From Oscillospiraceae bacterium (GTDB lineage Bacteria; Bacillota; Clostridia; Oscillospirales; CAG-272), in assembly GCA_009788105.1 (NCBI GenBank), contig WQSD01000105.1, positions 1-5,067 on the forward strand: DNA of 5,067 bases. The letters run 5' to 3'. The notes beneath the pieces were generated by a model. That model was not told where the DNA came from. It saw nothing but the letters and a program-made list of their open reading frames with translations, and did no database searches. This document shows, one piece after another, positions 1 through 5,067 of this stretch; within the stretch, counting starts at the first letter, position 1; the number at the start of each line of letters is the position of its first letter. The position numbers and the translations under genes are program-made.

Positions 1-64
1 TAGTTCACAGAAAGGACCGTCAGTCCATTGCCTTCTCATTATAACAAAAATAAGCGCAACCGAG

Positions 65-121
65 ATGAACTCTTCGGTCACGCTTGTATTATACCAAAAG
101 AAAGGTGGGAAACCACAATGA
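65..121 (+). CDS. Possible 18-codon leader ORF overlapping the next start (ATGA)
   Basis: An ATG at 65 opens an 18-residue frame, MNSSVTLVLYQKKGGKPQ, whose TGA (119-121) overlaps the ATG of the winged-helix gene (118-120) in an ATGA arrangement typical of translational coupling. No good ribosome binding site precedes the ATG. The frame is also open leftwards to the edge, so this could instead be the tail of a longer upstream gene, or chance. The overlap is direct observation; that the ORF is translated is speculation. Confidence 0.15.
   Translation: MNSSVTLVLYQKKGGKPQ
66..92 (+). promoter_or_regulatory. Possible promoter for the winged-helix gene (weak)
   Basis: TGAAC at 66-70 is followed after 16 bases by TATTAT at 87-92. 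TATTAT is a fair -10 box, while TGAAC is a poor housekeeping -35 but resembles the AAC-containing -35 boxes of many ECF sigma-factor promoters. Transcription would start near 98, just before the ribosome binding site, giving a very short leader. This is a pattern match only, and the gene could equally be transcribed from further left. Confidence 0.2.
101..108 (+). promoter_or_regulatory. Ribosome binding site that decides the start at 118
   Basis: AAAGGTGG, complementary to the 16S rRNA 3' end apart from the T, ends nine bases before the ATG at 118. No comparable site lies before the alternative in-frame TTG at 28, so this supports the shorter protein. Confidence 0.7.
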
Positions 122-1212
122 GTGAAAAAAGAATTTATGAAAAACTGAACTGGAGCTTTTCGTACAGCGGTTATATGAGTGGCGAGAGGTATTCGTATTT
201 AACACGTCAAGTGTCTATGGCGATAGCACAGGCAGCATACGAGAAACCGCTCACTCCAACCGAAATAAGCATCGCGACTGGGATACCATGTATGTATATC
301 GAAGATGAAATTCCGAAATTGCTTGATTTTGGCGTACTGGTAGAAACAGACGGGAAATACGCAACAAACTTTGTCATTTATCCCTTTGAGCTTGCACAGT
401 CTATAAGAGATTTGGAGTACAACGCCGTAGTAAACTCCAATTTAGACGAGATTGTACAGGCTCTTGATAAATATGATGCGCAAGTGCGTGACATAGGCTT
501 TATCGGCAATGACAGACCACAAAATGAATTGCGGTGGCTGTTGGTGCAGTTGCTTATCCCAAAAATACAGCACAAAGCATCTAAGTTAAGCGACCTGAAG
601 TCTACTTGGAATGTCCCATCACCCAAAGACGGCGGATACACTCTAATTTCTGCAAATGAATCCGAGGGAAAACGATATGAATATGCCTCGGGCAACCATT
701 ATGGTAGTTCCGGGGATGGGAAACGAACCATAAACTACTACTGGGCCGGCGCGAAATATTACAGCATAGAAATCAACGAATATTTGTGGAGAACGCTTGG
801 CAATGGAGAAATTGTCGAGAATGTGCCGCTATGCCCTGATGTAGACAGGTCGGTTATAAGCGATGAGGTGTTGGCACAAGGCTTGAAATATAACCTCATC
901 GAGAAAACAGCGGACGGAAGCTACAAGTGGACGCTTATGTTTTTCACGGGCGAGCAGATGCAAAAGCTACACGAACTTTTGGAGCAAATCGCGAACGAAC
1001 TATCAGATTTGCCGAAGGCGTGGGCAAAGGCAATGGGTGAAATAGACAAGATGTATCGAAAAGTCACGCCGAAACGCCTGCACAATTACGTAGGCTCTTC
1101 TGGGATGGGCGGCAGTAAGGCTATCGTCTGTGACCTGTTCGTGCGGGACGGCACTCTTGTAAAGCCGGACAGCGAATATTTCACCAAATCGATATTGGTA
1201 GTCCACAAATAG
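118..1212 (+). CDS. Winged-helix DNA-binding-like protein of unknown function (364 aa)
   Basis: I cannot name this gene. The N-terminal part (about residues 24-90) reads as a winged helix-turn-helix: a helix from RYSYLTRQ, then LTPTEISIATGI, then a recognition-like helix from PCMYIEDEIPKLLDFG (57-72), then a wing with DGKYATNFVIY (78-88). This N-terminus resembles small clostridial HTH proteins that I recall being encoded next to ECF-type sigma factors, which would suggest a regulator; no sigma factor is visible here. The rest has a mostly helical stretch (95-160), a Tyr/Gly-rich segment (about 186-215, including NYYWAGAKYY) and a second wing-like segment (249-276) followed by a long amphipathic helix (277-315). 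There is no signal peptide and no membrane segment, so it is probably cytoplasmic. The start at 118 is chosen for its ribosome binding site. The gene is more AT-rich than the synthetase genes it faces, and it ends at its own terminator. That the reading frame is a real gene is nearly certain; the role as regulator is inference. Confidence 0.85.
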   Translation: MSEKRIYEKLNWSFSYSGYMSGERYSYLTRQVSMAIAQAAYEKPLTPTEISIATGIPCMYIEDEIPKLLDFGVLVETDGKYATNFVIYPFELAQSIRDLEYNAVVNSNLDEIVQALDKYDAQVRDIGFIGNDRPQNELRWLLVQLLIPKIQHKASKLSDLKSTWNVPSPKDGGYTLISANESEGKRYEYASGNHYGSSGDGKRTINYYWAGAKYYSIEINEYLWRTLGNGEIVENVPLCPDVDRSVISDEVLAQGLKYNLIEKTADGSYKWTLMFFTGEQMQKLHELLEQIANELSDLPKAWAKAMGEIDKMYRKVTPKRLHNYVGSSGMGGSKAIVCDLFVRDGTLVKPDSEYFTKSILVVHK

Positions 1213-1228
1213 CACACTCCCATAATCA

Positions 1229-1275
1229 AATGCCACTAAAATCTTGTGCGATTTTAGTGGCATTATTTTTGTTTT
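1229..1275 (+). terminator. Rho-independent terminator of the winged-helix gene
   Basis: A perfect 15-bp stem, AATGCCACTAAAATC at 1229-1243 and its complement at 1250-1264, closes a 6-base TTGTGC loop and is followed by ATTTTTGTTTT. It begins 16 bases after the TAG of the plus-strand gene. Read on the minus strand, the same hairpin is followed by TGATTATGG after the stem's own final TTs. This is only moderately T-rich, so it may also stop metG transcripts but less well. Confidence 0.88.
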
Positions 1276-1286
1276 GGAGTGCACCC

Positions 1287-3242
1287 TTACCGCACCTTTT
1301 CTCCTGCGGGAACACTATCGTCAAGGAATACCACGCTCACGCCTTCTACGCCGTCTGCGGCGAGAATCATGCCGCGGCTTTCCACTCCACGGATTTTCGC
1401 AGGCTTTAGGTTCGCCACAAGGATGACTTTCTTGCCCACAAGGTCGGCGGGGGCATAAAATTCGGCTATACCTGACACCACTTGGCGAACTTCGCCGCCA
1501 AGGTCAACCTGCAATTTCAGCAGTTTGTCCGATTTCGGCACAGGCTCGCATTCCAGCACCAAGGCGCATCGCAGGTCAACTGCGGCGAAAGCGGTGATGT
1601 CGATCTCGTGGGTGGGTTCGGTGGTATCCACATTGTTCGCAGGCGGGCGGGTTGACCCCGCCCCTACGGGGGAGGGTGCGGTTTTTTCTGCAGGTTGCGG
1701 CAATTTCTCCTCGTCAATGCGGGCGAAAAGAGGTGTACCCTGGGTGACAGCACGCCCTACTGCAAGCCCGCCGAAGCCTTGGATAGACTCCCACGTCCGT
1801 TCCAGGGGGGTGCAACCCAAGCGGTCAAGGATTTCGGTCGCGGAGGTTGGAATAAACGCCTGCAACACCACCGCACCAATGCGAATGCACTCAAGCAGAT
1901 TGTATATCACCGTGCCAAGGCGGGCGGTGTCACCCTCTTTGGCAAGATTCCACGGCTCGGTTTCGTCGATGTATTTGTTGGCTCGGCGAAGGAGGGCGAA
2001 AGTTTCCGCCAGTGCGTCTGCTATGCTATACTCCTCCACAGCCGTGCGGGTAGCCGCAACAGCGGAAAGTGCGAATTCAGCAAGTTCTTTATCAAGCTCG
2101 GTGGCTTCGCCCGCGGCTGGCACGCTACCCTCAAAATACTTGGCCGTCATGGCAGAGGTGCGGGACACAAGGTTGCCAAGATTGTTCGCAAGGTCAAGAT
2201 TATACCGCCCTGCAACGCTTTTGATTGACAGATTGCTGTCGTTTGCATAGTGCATTTCGGCAAGCACCGCGTGGCGAGTGCCGTCCACCCCGAAATGCTC
2301 CACAAGGTCGTGAGTGTACAGCACGTTGCCTGTGGATTTCGAGAGCTTGCTGTCGTTGAATAAAAACCACGGATGCCCGAAAATCTTTTTAGGCAGTGGC
2401 ACATCCAACGCCATAAGAAAAATCGGCCAATAAATGCTGTGAAAGCGGACAATGTCCTTGCCAATCATGTGAACGTCCGCCGGCCAAAAATTTTGGAACA
2501 ACTCGGGTTGCTCGGCAAGAGTTGGGTCATACCCAAGTGCGGTGATGTAGTTCGAGAGAGCATCAATCCACACGTACACAACGCTTTCCGGGTCGCTCGG
2601 CACGCCAATGCCCCACTTGATTGTGCTGCGTGACACGCACAAATCTTGCAGTCCGGGCAGCAGGAAATTGTTCATCATTTCGTTGCGGCGGCTTTCCGGC
2701 TGAAGCCACTCGGGATTATCGTTAAAGTGCTGTATCAAGCGGTCGGCGTACTTGCTCATACGGAAAAAATACGCAGTTTCGTTCACCGTTTTTACTTCAC
2801 GACCGCAGTCGGGGCAATTTCCGTCTTTCAGTTGCGAGTCGGTGAAAAAGGACTCGCATGGGGTGCAATATGGACCTGAGTACTCCCCTTTGTAGATGTC
2901 GTCTTGGGCAAGCAGGCGGGCGAAAATCTTTTGCACGCTGTCTTTGTGACGCGGCTCGGTGGTGCGGATAAAATCGTCATAGGAAATGCCAAGCAGTTCC
3001 CATATTCCGCGCATATCAGCGACAATTTCGTCCACATAGGCTTGGGGAGACACTCCCTTTGCGGTGGCGTTGTCCTCCACCTTTTGCCCATGTTCGTCTG
3101 TGCCTGTAAGAAAATGCACCTCCTGCCCAATTAAGCGGCGGAAGCGGGCAATAGCGTCGCACATGATTATCTCGTACACGTTGCCGATGTGCGGTCGCTG
3201 GCTGGCGTATAGGATTGATGATGTGATGTAGAATTTGTTCAT
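1287..3242 (-). CDS. metG: Methionyl-tRNA synthetase with C-terminal tRNA-binding domain (651 aa, complete)
   Basis: A class I synthetase that joins methionine to initiator and elongator tRNAMet using ATP, in the cytoplasm. In order: the signature HIGN at residues 18-21 (HIGH in most relatives), TGTDEHGQK (46-54), two zinc-knuckle pairs C126/C129 and C143/C146, VVYVWIDALSNYI (221-233), the KMSKS loop as KLSKS (299-303), a helical anticodon-binding region (about 345-500, with NKYIDETEPW at 422-431), a Pro/Ala/Thr-rich linker (about 511-545) and a C-terminal OB-fold tRNA-binding domain (about 546-651, with LKLQVDLGGEVRQVVSGI and GMILAA), which in this family also mediates dimerisation. The length fits the long Firmicute form, for example the roughly 660-residue Bacillus enzyme. 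The frame is open 19 codons further upstream, but the ATG at 3242 has the AAGGAG and begins the family's usual MNKFYITSSI-type N-terminus. The linker carries an in-frame palindromic repeat. aspS lies upstream on the same strand; co-transcription is uncertain. Confidence 0.97.
   Translation of the reverse strand: MNKFYITSSILYASQRPHIGNVYEIIMCDAIARFRRLIGQEVHFLTGTDEHGQKVEDNATAKGVSPQAYVDEIVADMRGIWELLGISYDDFIRTTEPRHKDSVQKIFARLLAQDDIYKGEYSGPYCTPCESFFTDSQLKDGNCPDCGREVKTVNETAYFFRMSKYADRLIQHFNDNPEWLQPESRRNEMMNNFLLPGLQDLCVSRSTIKWGIGVPSDPESVVYVWIDALSNYITALGYDPTLAEQPELFQNFWPADVHMIGKDIVRFHSIYWPIFLMALDVPLPKKIFGHPWFLFNDSKLSKSTGNVLYTHDLVEHFGVDGTRHAVLAEMHYANDSNLSIKSVAGRYNLDLANNLGNLVSRTSAMTAKYFEGSVPAAGEATELDKELAEFALSAVAATRTAVEEYSIADALAETFALLRRANKYIDETEPWNLAKEGDTARLGTVIYNLLECIRIGAVVLQAFIPTSATEILDRLGCTPLERTWESIQGFGGLAVGRAVTQGTPLFARIDEEKLPQPAEKTAPSPVGAGSTRPPANNVDTTEPTHEIDITAFAAVDLRCALVLECEPVPKSDKLLKLQVDLGGEVRQVVSGIAEFYAPADLVGKKVILVANLKPAKIRGVESRGMILAADGVEGVSVVFLDDSVPAGEKVR
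1642..1676 (-). repeat. GC-rich palindromic repeat inside the metG linker
   Basis: On the plus strand GGGCGGG (1645-1651) and CCCGCCC (1657-1663) form a perfect 7-bp stem around TTGAC, followed by CCCC TACG GGGG (1661-1664 and 1669-1672), which can form an alternative small stem. Read on the minus strand it encodes about residues 524-535 of MetRS (SPVGAGSTRPPA), all within the linker, with no stop. It resembles interspersed repeats of the form GTAGGGGCGGG that I recall from clostridial genomes. That it is a dispersed repeat is inference; the palindrome itself is seen. Confidence 0.6.
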
Positions 3243-3247
3243 GTTAG

Positions 3248-3253
3248 CTCCTT
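3248..3253 (-). promoter_or_regulatory. metG ribosome binding site
   Basis: AAGGAG on the minus strand lies five bases before the ATG at 3242. It fixes the metG start against the longer open frame, whose ATG at 3299 sits at the edge of the palindromic repeat. Confidence 0.85.
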
Positions 3254-3262
3254 GGTTTAAGC

Positions 3263-3293
3263 GATATATGGCTTGCCCGCAAAGCGAATGCAA
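3263..3293 (-). promoter_or_regulatory. Possible metG promoter (weak)
   Basis: On the minus strand TTGCAT (3293-3288) is followed after 18-19 bases by ATATAT or TATATC (3269-3263), an approximate -35/-10 pair with a slightly long spacer. Transcription would begin near 3256, almost at the ribosome binding site. It lies just downstream of the palindromic element, so metG could have a promoter independent of aspS. Support is pattern matching only. Confidence 0.25.
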
Positions 3294-3305
3294 TGCCAAG
3301 GGGGT

Positions 3306-3339
3306 CCCGCATAAAATCGAAACCCACGATTTTTGCGGG
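3306..3339 (-). repeat. Left hairpin unit of the palindromic element
   Basis: Read on the minus strand, CCCGCAAAAATCG pairs with CGATTTTATGCGGG across a 7-base loop (TGGGTTT), giving 13 base pairs with one bulged A opposite nothing, six pairs from the stem base. GTCAT precedes it and ACCCCCT follows it. Confidence 0.7.
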
Positions 3340-3395
3340 ATGACGGCATAAAAATGGGCGATTTGTACAGCAGTTCATTGGAAACCGTCCGTCAT

Positions 3396-3431
3396 CCCGT
3401 AAAATTTGCGTTTTTTGCAAATTTATACGGG
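3396..3431 (+). repeat. Right hairpin unit of the palindromic element
   Basis: CCCGTAAAATTTGC (3396-3409) pairs with GCAAATTTATACGGG (3417-3431) across a 7-base loop (GTTTTTT), giving 14 base pairs with a bulged A at 3425, again six pairs from the stem base. The flanks GTCAT and ACCCCCT match those of the left unit exactly, while the inner stem bases differ in a paired way. Confidence 0.7.
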
Positions 3432-3476
3432 ACCCCCTCGCCTAACGTATTTGCGTTAAGATTTTGATTGTACCTG

Positions 3477-5067
3477 TTACTTGCCGTTCATTTCTCTTAT
3501 CTTAATATGCACGTCCCGCAGTTGCTCCTCGCTCACGTCCCCGGGTGCGCCGAGAAGAATGTCCTGTGCGGCGGCGTTCATTGGGAATGGGATGACCTCG
3601 CGGATGTTTTCCTGCTCCGTGAGTAGCATAACCATGCGGTCAAGTCCGGGTGCCATACCGGCGTGAGGTGGTGCGCCGTAGTGGAATGCGTTAAAGAGGG
3701 CAGAGAACTTCGCCTCGATGTCCGCCTGGGTGTAGCCTGCTATCTCGAATGCTTTCAGCATTACGTCAGGGCGGTGATTTCGCACCGCGCCGGAGGAAAG
3801 CTCGATGCCGTTGCACACAATATCATACTGCCACGCAAGGATTTCAAGGGGGTCTTTGGTCATCAGGGCGTCCATTTCGCCCTGTGGCATGGAGAATGGG
3901 TTGTGGGTGAACTCGATTGCCCCTGTTTCCTCGTTTTCGTGGTACATTGGGTAGTCCACCACAAAGCAGAACTCAAACTTGCTGTCGTCGATAAGCTCAA
4001 GGCGTTTCGCAAGCTCCGTGCGAATCTGCCCAGCGTTGCCGTCGATTACTTTGGGTGCGTCGCAGATGAAGAAAATCGTGTCCCCGTCAGCCATGGCGTT
4101 TGTCGCAACAAGCTGTACCTGTTGCTCTTCCGTAAGGAATTTCGCGATTGGGCCTTTCAGCCCCTCGGTGGTTTTGGAGATATAGCCCAGCCCCTGCATT
4201 CCAAGCTGTTCCTGGGCAAAAGTGAGCATTTTATCGAAAAATGAGCGTGGCTGGGCGGCGCAGGGGGCGACAATTCCACGCACAGGCTTGTTACGGAAAG
4301 GTGCAAAATCCACCCCTCCGAAAAATTCGGTAAGGTCAGCGATTATAAGCGGGTTGCGCAAGTCTGGCTTGTCCGAGCCGTATTTCAGCATTGCCTCTGC
4401 GTACGGGATGCGGGGGAATGGGGCGGCAGTGACTTGCTTGTCCGAGAATTTGGCGAAAGTTTCGCACATTACCTCTTCCGCAACGGCAAAAACCTCTTCC
4501 TGCGTGGCGAACGCCATCTCAAAGTCAAGCTGGTAGAACTCCCCAGGGGAGCGGTCGGCACGGCTGTCCTCGTCACGGAAGCAGGGGGCGATTTGGAAGT
4601 ACCTATCGAACCCTGACACCATTAGCAGTTGCTTGAAAATCTGTGGCGCTTGGGGCAGGGCGTAGAACTTTCCGTGGTGCTTGCGTGAGGGAACAAGATA
4701 GTCCCGCGCACCCTCTGGAGAGGAGGAAGTGAGGATTGGCGTTTGCATATCAACAAACCCCATGGACTCCATTTTGTTACGCAAAAAGCGAGTGATAGCA
4801 GAGCGTTTTAGTATGTTTGCCTGTACCGCAGGGTTACGCATATCAAGATAGCGGTACTTCAGGCGAATATCCTCCCGGGTTTCGGTAGAGCTGTCCACCT
4901 CAAAGGGTAGGTGGGACTCTGATTTGCCCAGCACCTCAAGGGTTTCTACCGCAAGCTCCACTTCACCTGTGGCAAGTTTCGGGTTGACTGCACCCTCGCC
5001 CCGGTTACGGACTGTGCCGCCCACGGAAATTACCGTTTCACGGCGGACGTCGGTCAGCTTGGCTTGG
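3477..5067 (-). CDS. aspS: Aspartyl-tRNA synthetase, N-terminus beyond the window edge (529 aa visible)
   Basis: A class II synthetase that charges tRNAAsp with aspartate (or also tRNAAsn in non-discriminating forms). The reading frame runs off the right edge: codons upstream of a GTG at 5024 read QAKLTDVRRETVISV and continue the anticodon-binding domain, so that GTG is internal. About 60-70 residues are missing if the length is usual (roughly 590). In fragment numbering: end of the OB-fold anticodon domain (1-45), motif 1 (about 91-112), SPEGARDYLVPSR (116-128), motif 2 with FRDEDSRADR (163-172), the bacterial-type GAD insertion domain (about 245-345), HNPFSMP (388-394) and motif 3 with GAPPHAGMAPGLDR (464-477), which holds the catalytic Arg. 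Motif 2 has SPGEFYQLD where the Bacillus and E. coli enzymes have QPEFTQID. Specificity for one or both tRNAs cannot be judged because the deciding anticodon-domain positions are largely outside. metG follows 234 bp downstream on the same strand. Confidence 0.96.
   Translation of the reverse strand, partial: QAKLTDVRRETVISVGGTVRNRGEGAVNPKLATGEVELAVETLEVLGKSESHLPFEVDSSTETREDIRLKYRYLDMRNPAVQANILKRSAITRFLRNKMESMGFVDMQTPILTSSSPEGARDYLVPSRKHHGKFYALPQAPQIFKQLLMVSGFDRYFQIAPCFRDEDSRADRSPGEFYQLDFEMAFATQEEVFAVAEEVMCETFAKFSDKQVTAAPFPRIPYAEAMLKYGSDKPDLRNPLIIADLTEFFGGVDFAPFRNKPVRGIVAPCAAQPRSFFDKMLTFAQEQLGMQGLGYISKTTEGLKGPIAKFLTEEQQVQLVATNAMADGDTIFFICDAPKVIDGNAGQIRTELAKRLELIDDSKFEFCFVVDYPMYHENEETGAIEFTHNPFSMPQGEMDALMTKDPLEILAWQYDIVCNGIELSSGAVRNHRPDVMLKAFEIAGYTQADIEAKFSALFNAFHYGAPPHAGMAPGLDRMVMLLTEQENIREVIPFPMNAAAQDILLGAPGDVSEEQLRDVHIKIREMNGK

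Larger units (their letters stand above)
1..117 (+). other. Left-edge region and leader of the winged-helix gene
   Basis: No complete gene is visible here. One plus frame reads VHRKDRQSIAFSL and stops at TAA 42-44, so it could be the tail of a gene that begins left of the window. A second frame is open from the edge to a TGA at 119-121, which overlaps the ATG of the next gene. The frame of the downstream gene is itself open back to a TAG at 1-3, with a TTG at 28. None of the three short translations is recognisable, so the identity of any upstream gene cannot be decided from this window. Confidence 0.5.
3299..3438. repeat. 140-bp palindromic element with two inverted REP-like hairpins
   Basis: The ends are an 11-bp perfect inverted repeat, AGGGGGTCCCG at 3299-3309 and its complement at 3428-3438. 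A second matched pair lies inside, GGGATGACGG at 3337-3346 and CCGTCATCCC at 3389-3398. Between each outer and inner motif is a hairpin, so the element is two copies of one unit in opposite orientation around a 42-base centre (3347-3388) without evident symmetry. It fills most of the aspS-metG gap. No open reading frame of note is present and no clear target-site duplication flanks it. It could be a REP pair or a small non-autonomous (MITE-like) element. In an aspS-metG transcript it would fold strongly, but no T-run follows, so it is not a standard terminator. Confidence 0.75.

Noticed and set aside
28..117. N-terminal extension of the winged-helix protein from a TTG at 28
   Set aside because: The ATG at 118 has a good ribosome binding site, and the extension (MPSHYNKNKRN...) has no family resemblance. 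The open frame is probably chance.
378..695. Minus-strand open frame (105 codons) inside the winged-helix gene
   Set aside because: It is fully contained and antisense, with no domain and no supporting ribosome binding site noted. The frame at 1003-1284 is likewise a shadow running through the terminator.
1525..2250. Long plus-strand open frame (241 codons) opposite metG
   Set aside because: It is fully antisense to the conserved metG frame, is Ser/Ala/Arg-rich in the way of shadow frames, and has no recognisable domain. Other plus-strand frames over 1695-3134 are the same kind of shadow.
3243..3299. Upstream metG start at 3299 adding 19 residues
   Set aside because: The added residues fall between the repeat and the ribosome binding site, and the enzyme's usual N-terminus begins at the ATG at 3242, which has AAGGAG five bases before it.
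3289..3448. Target-site duplication flanking the palindromic element
   Set aside because: The flanks (AATGCCA on the left, CGCCTAA on the right) share no convincing direct repeat at the ends of the inverted repeat.
3443..3458. Small hairpin TAACG TATTTG CGTTA after the aspS stop as a terminator
   Set aside because: The stem is only 5 bp and AT-rich, and no T-run follows it on the minus strand.
3243..3476. T-box or SAM riboswitch upstream of metG
   Set aside because: Clostridial synthetase genes are often T-box controlled, so I looked for the AGGGTGGNACCGCG core and a terminator with a T-run on the minus strand. Neither is present, and most of the gap is the palindromic element.
3663..4244. 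Plus-strand open frame (193 codons) opposite aspS
   Set aside because: It is antisense to the well-conserved aspS and its translation resembles nothing; it follows from the GC-rich codon pattern of aspS. The neighbouring plus-strand frames at 3481-4616 are rejected for the same reason.
5022..5024. GTG as the start of aspS
   Set aside because: The frame continues upstream to the window edge with residues that fit the AspRS anticodon-binding domain, so the gene is cut by the edge.

Overview
The window looks like ordinary chromosome from a clostridial Firmicute, probably a gut-type Ruminococcaceae/Oscillospiraceae relative. This rests on the sequence style of the two aminoacyl-tRNA synthetases, the AAGGAG-type ribosome binding sites and the type of winged-helix gene present. 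The assignment is by recognition, not by a search. No mobile-element enzyme, CRISPR array, rRNA or tRNA gene was seen.

Layout. Positions 1-117 are a leader or gene-edge region. A plus-strand gene at 118-1212 encodes a 364-residue winged-helix protein of uncertain function and ends at a strong intrinsic terminator (1229-1275). Two minus-strand housekeeping genes converge on it: metG (1287-3242, complete, methionyl-tRNA synthetase) and, upstream of it, aspS (3477 to the right edge, aspartyl-tRNA synthetase lacking its N-terminus). The synthetases charge tRNAMet and tRNAAsp for translation. The winged-helix gene has no evident functional link to them and is visibly more AT-rich, so it may be an accessory insertion beside a core locus.

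The most interesting structure is non-coding. The 234-bp aspS-metG gap carries a 140-bp palindromic element (3299-3438). It is built of two inverted REP-like hairpins that share their outer sequence and a bulged A at the same place, but differ by compensatory changes inside the stems. A second, GC-rich palindromic repeat lies in frame inside metG, in the linker between the catalytic/anticodon part and the C-terminal tRNA-binding domain. I see no convincing new multi-gene system. The repeats and the uncharacterised C-terminal part of the winged-helix protein are the points worth following up.
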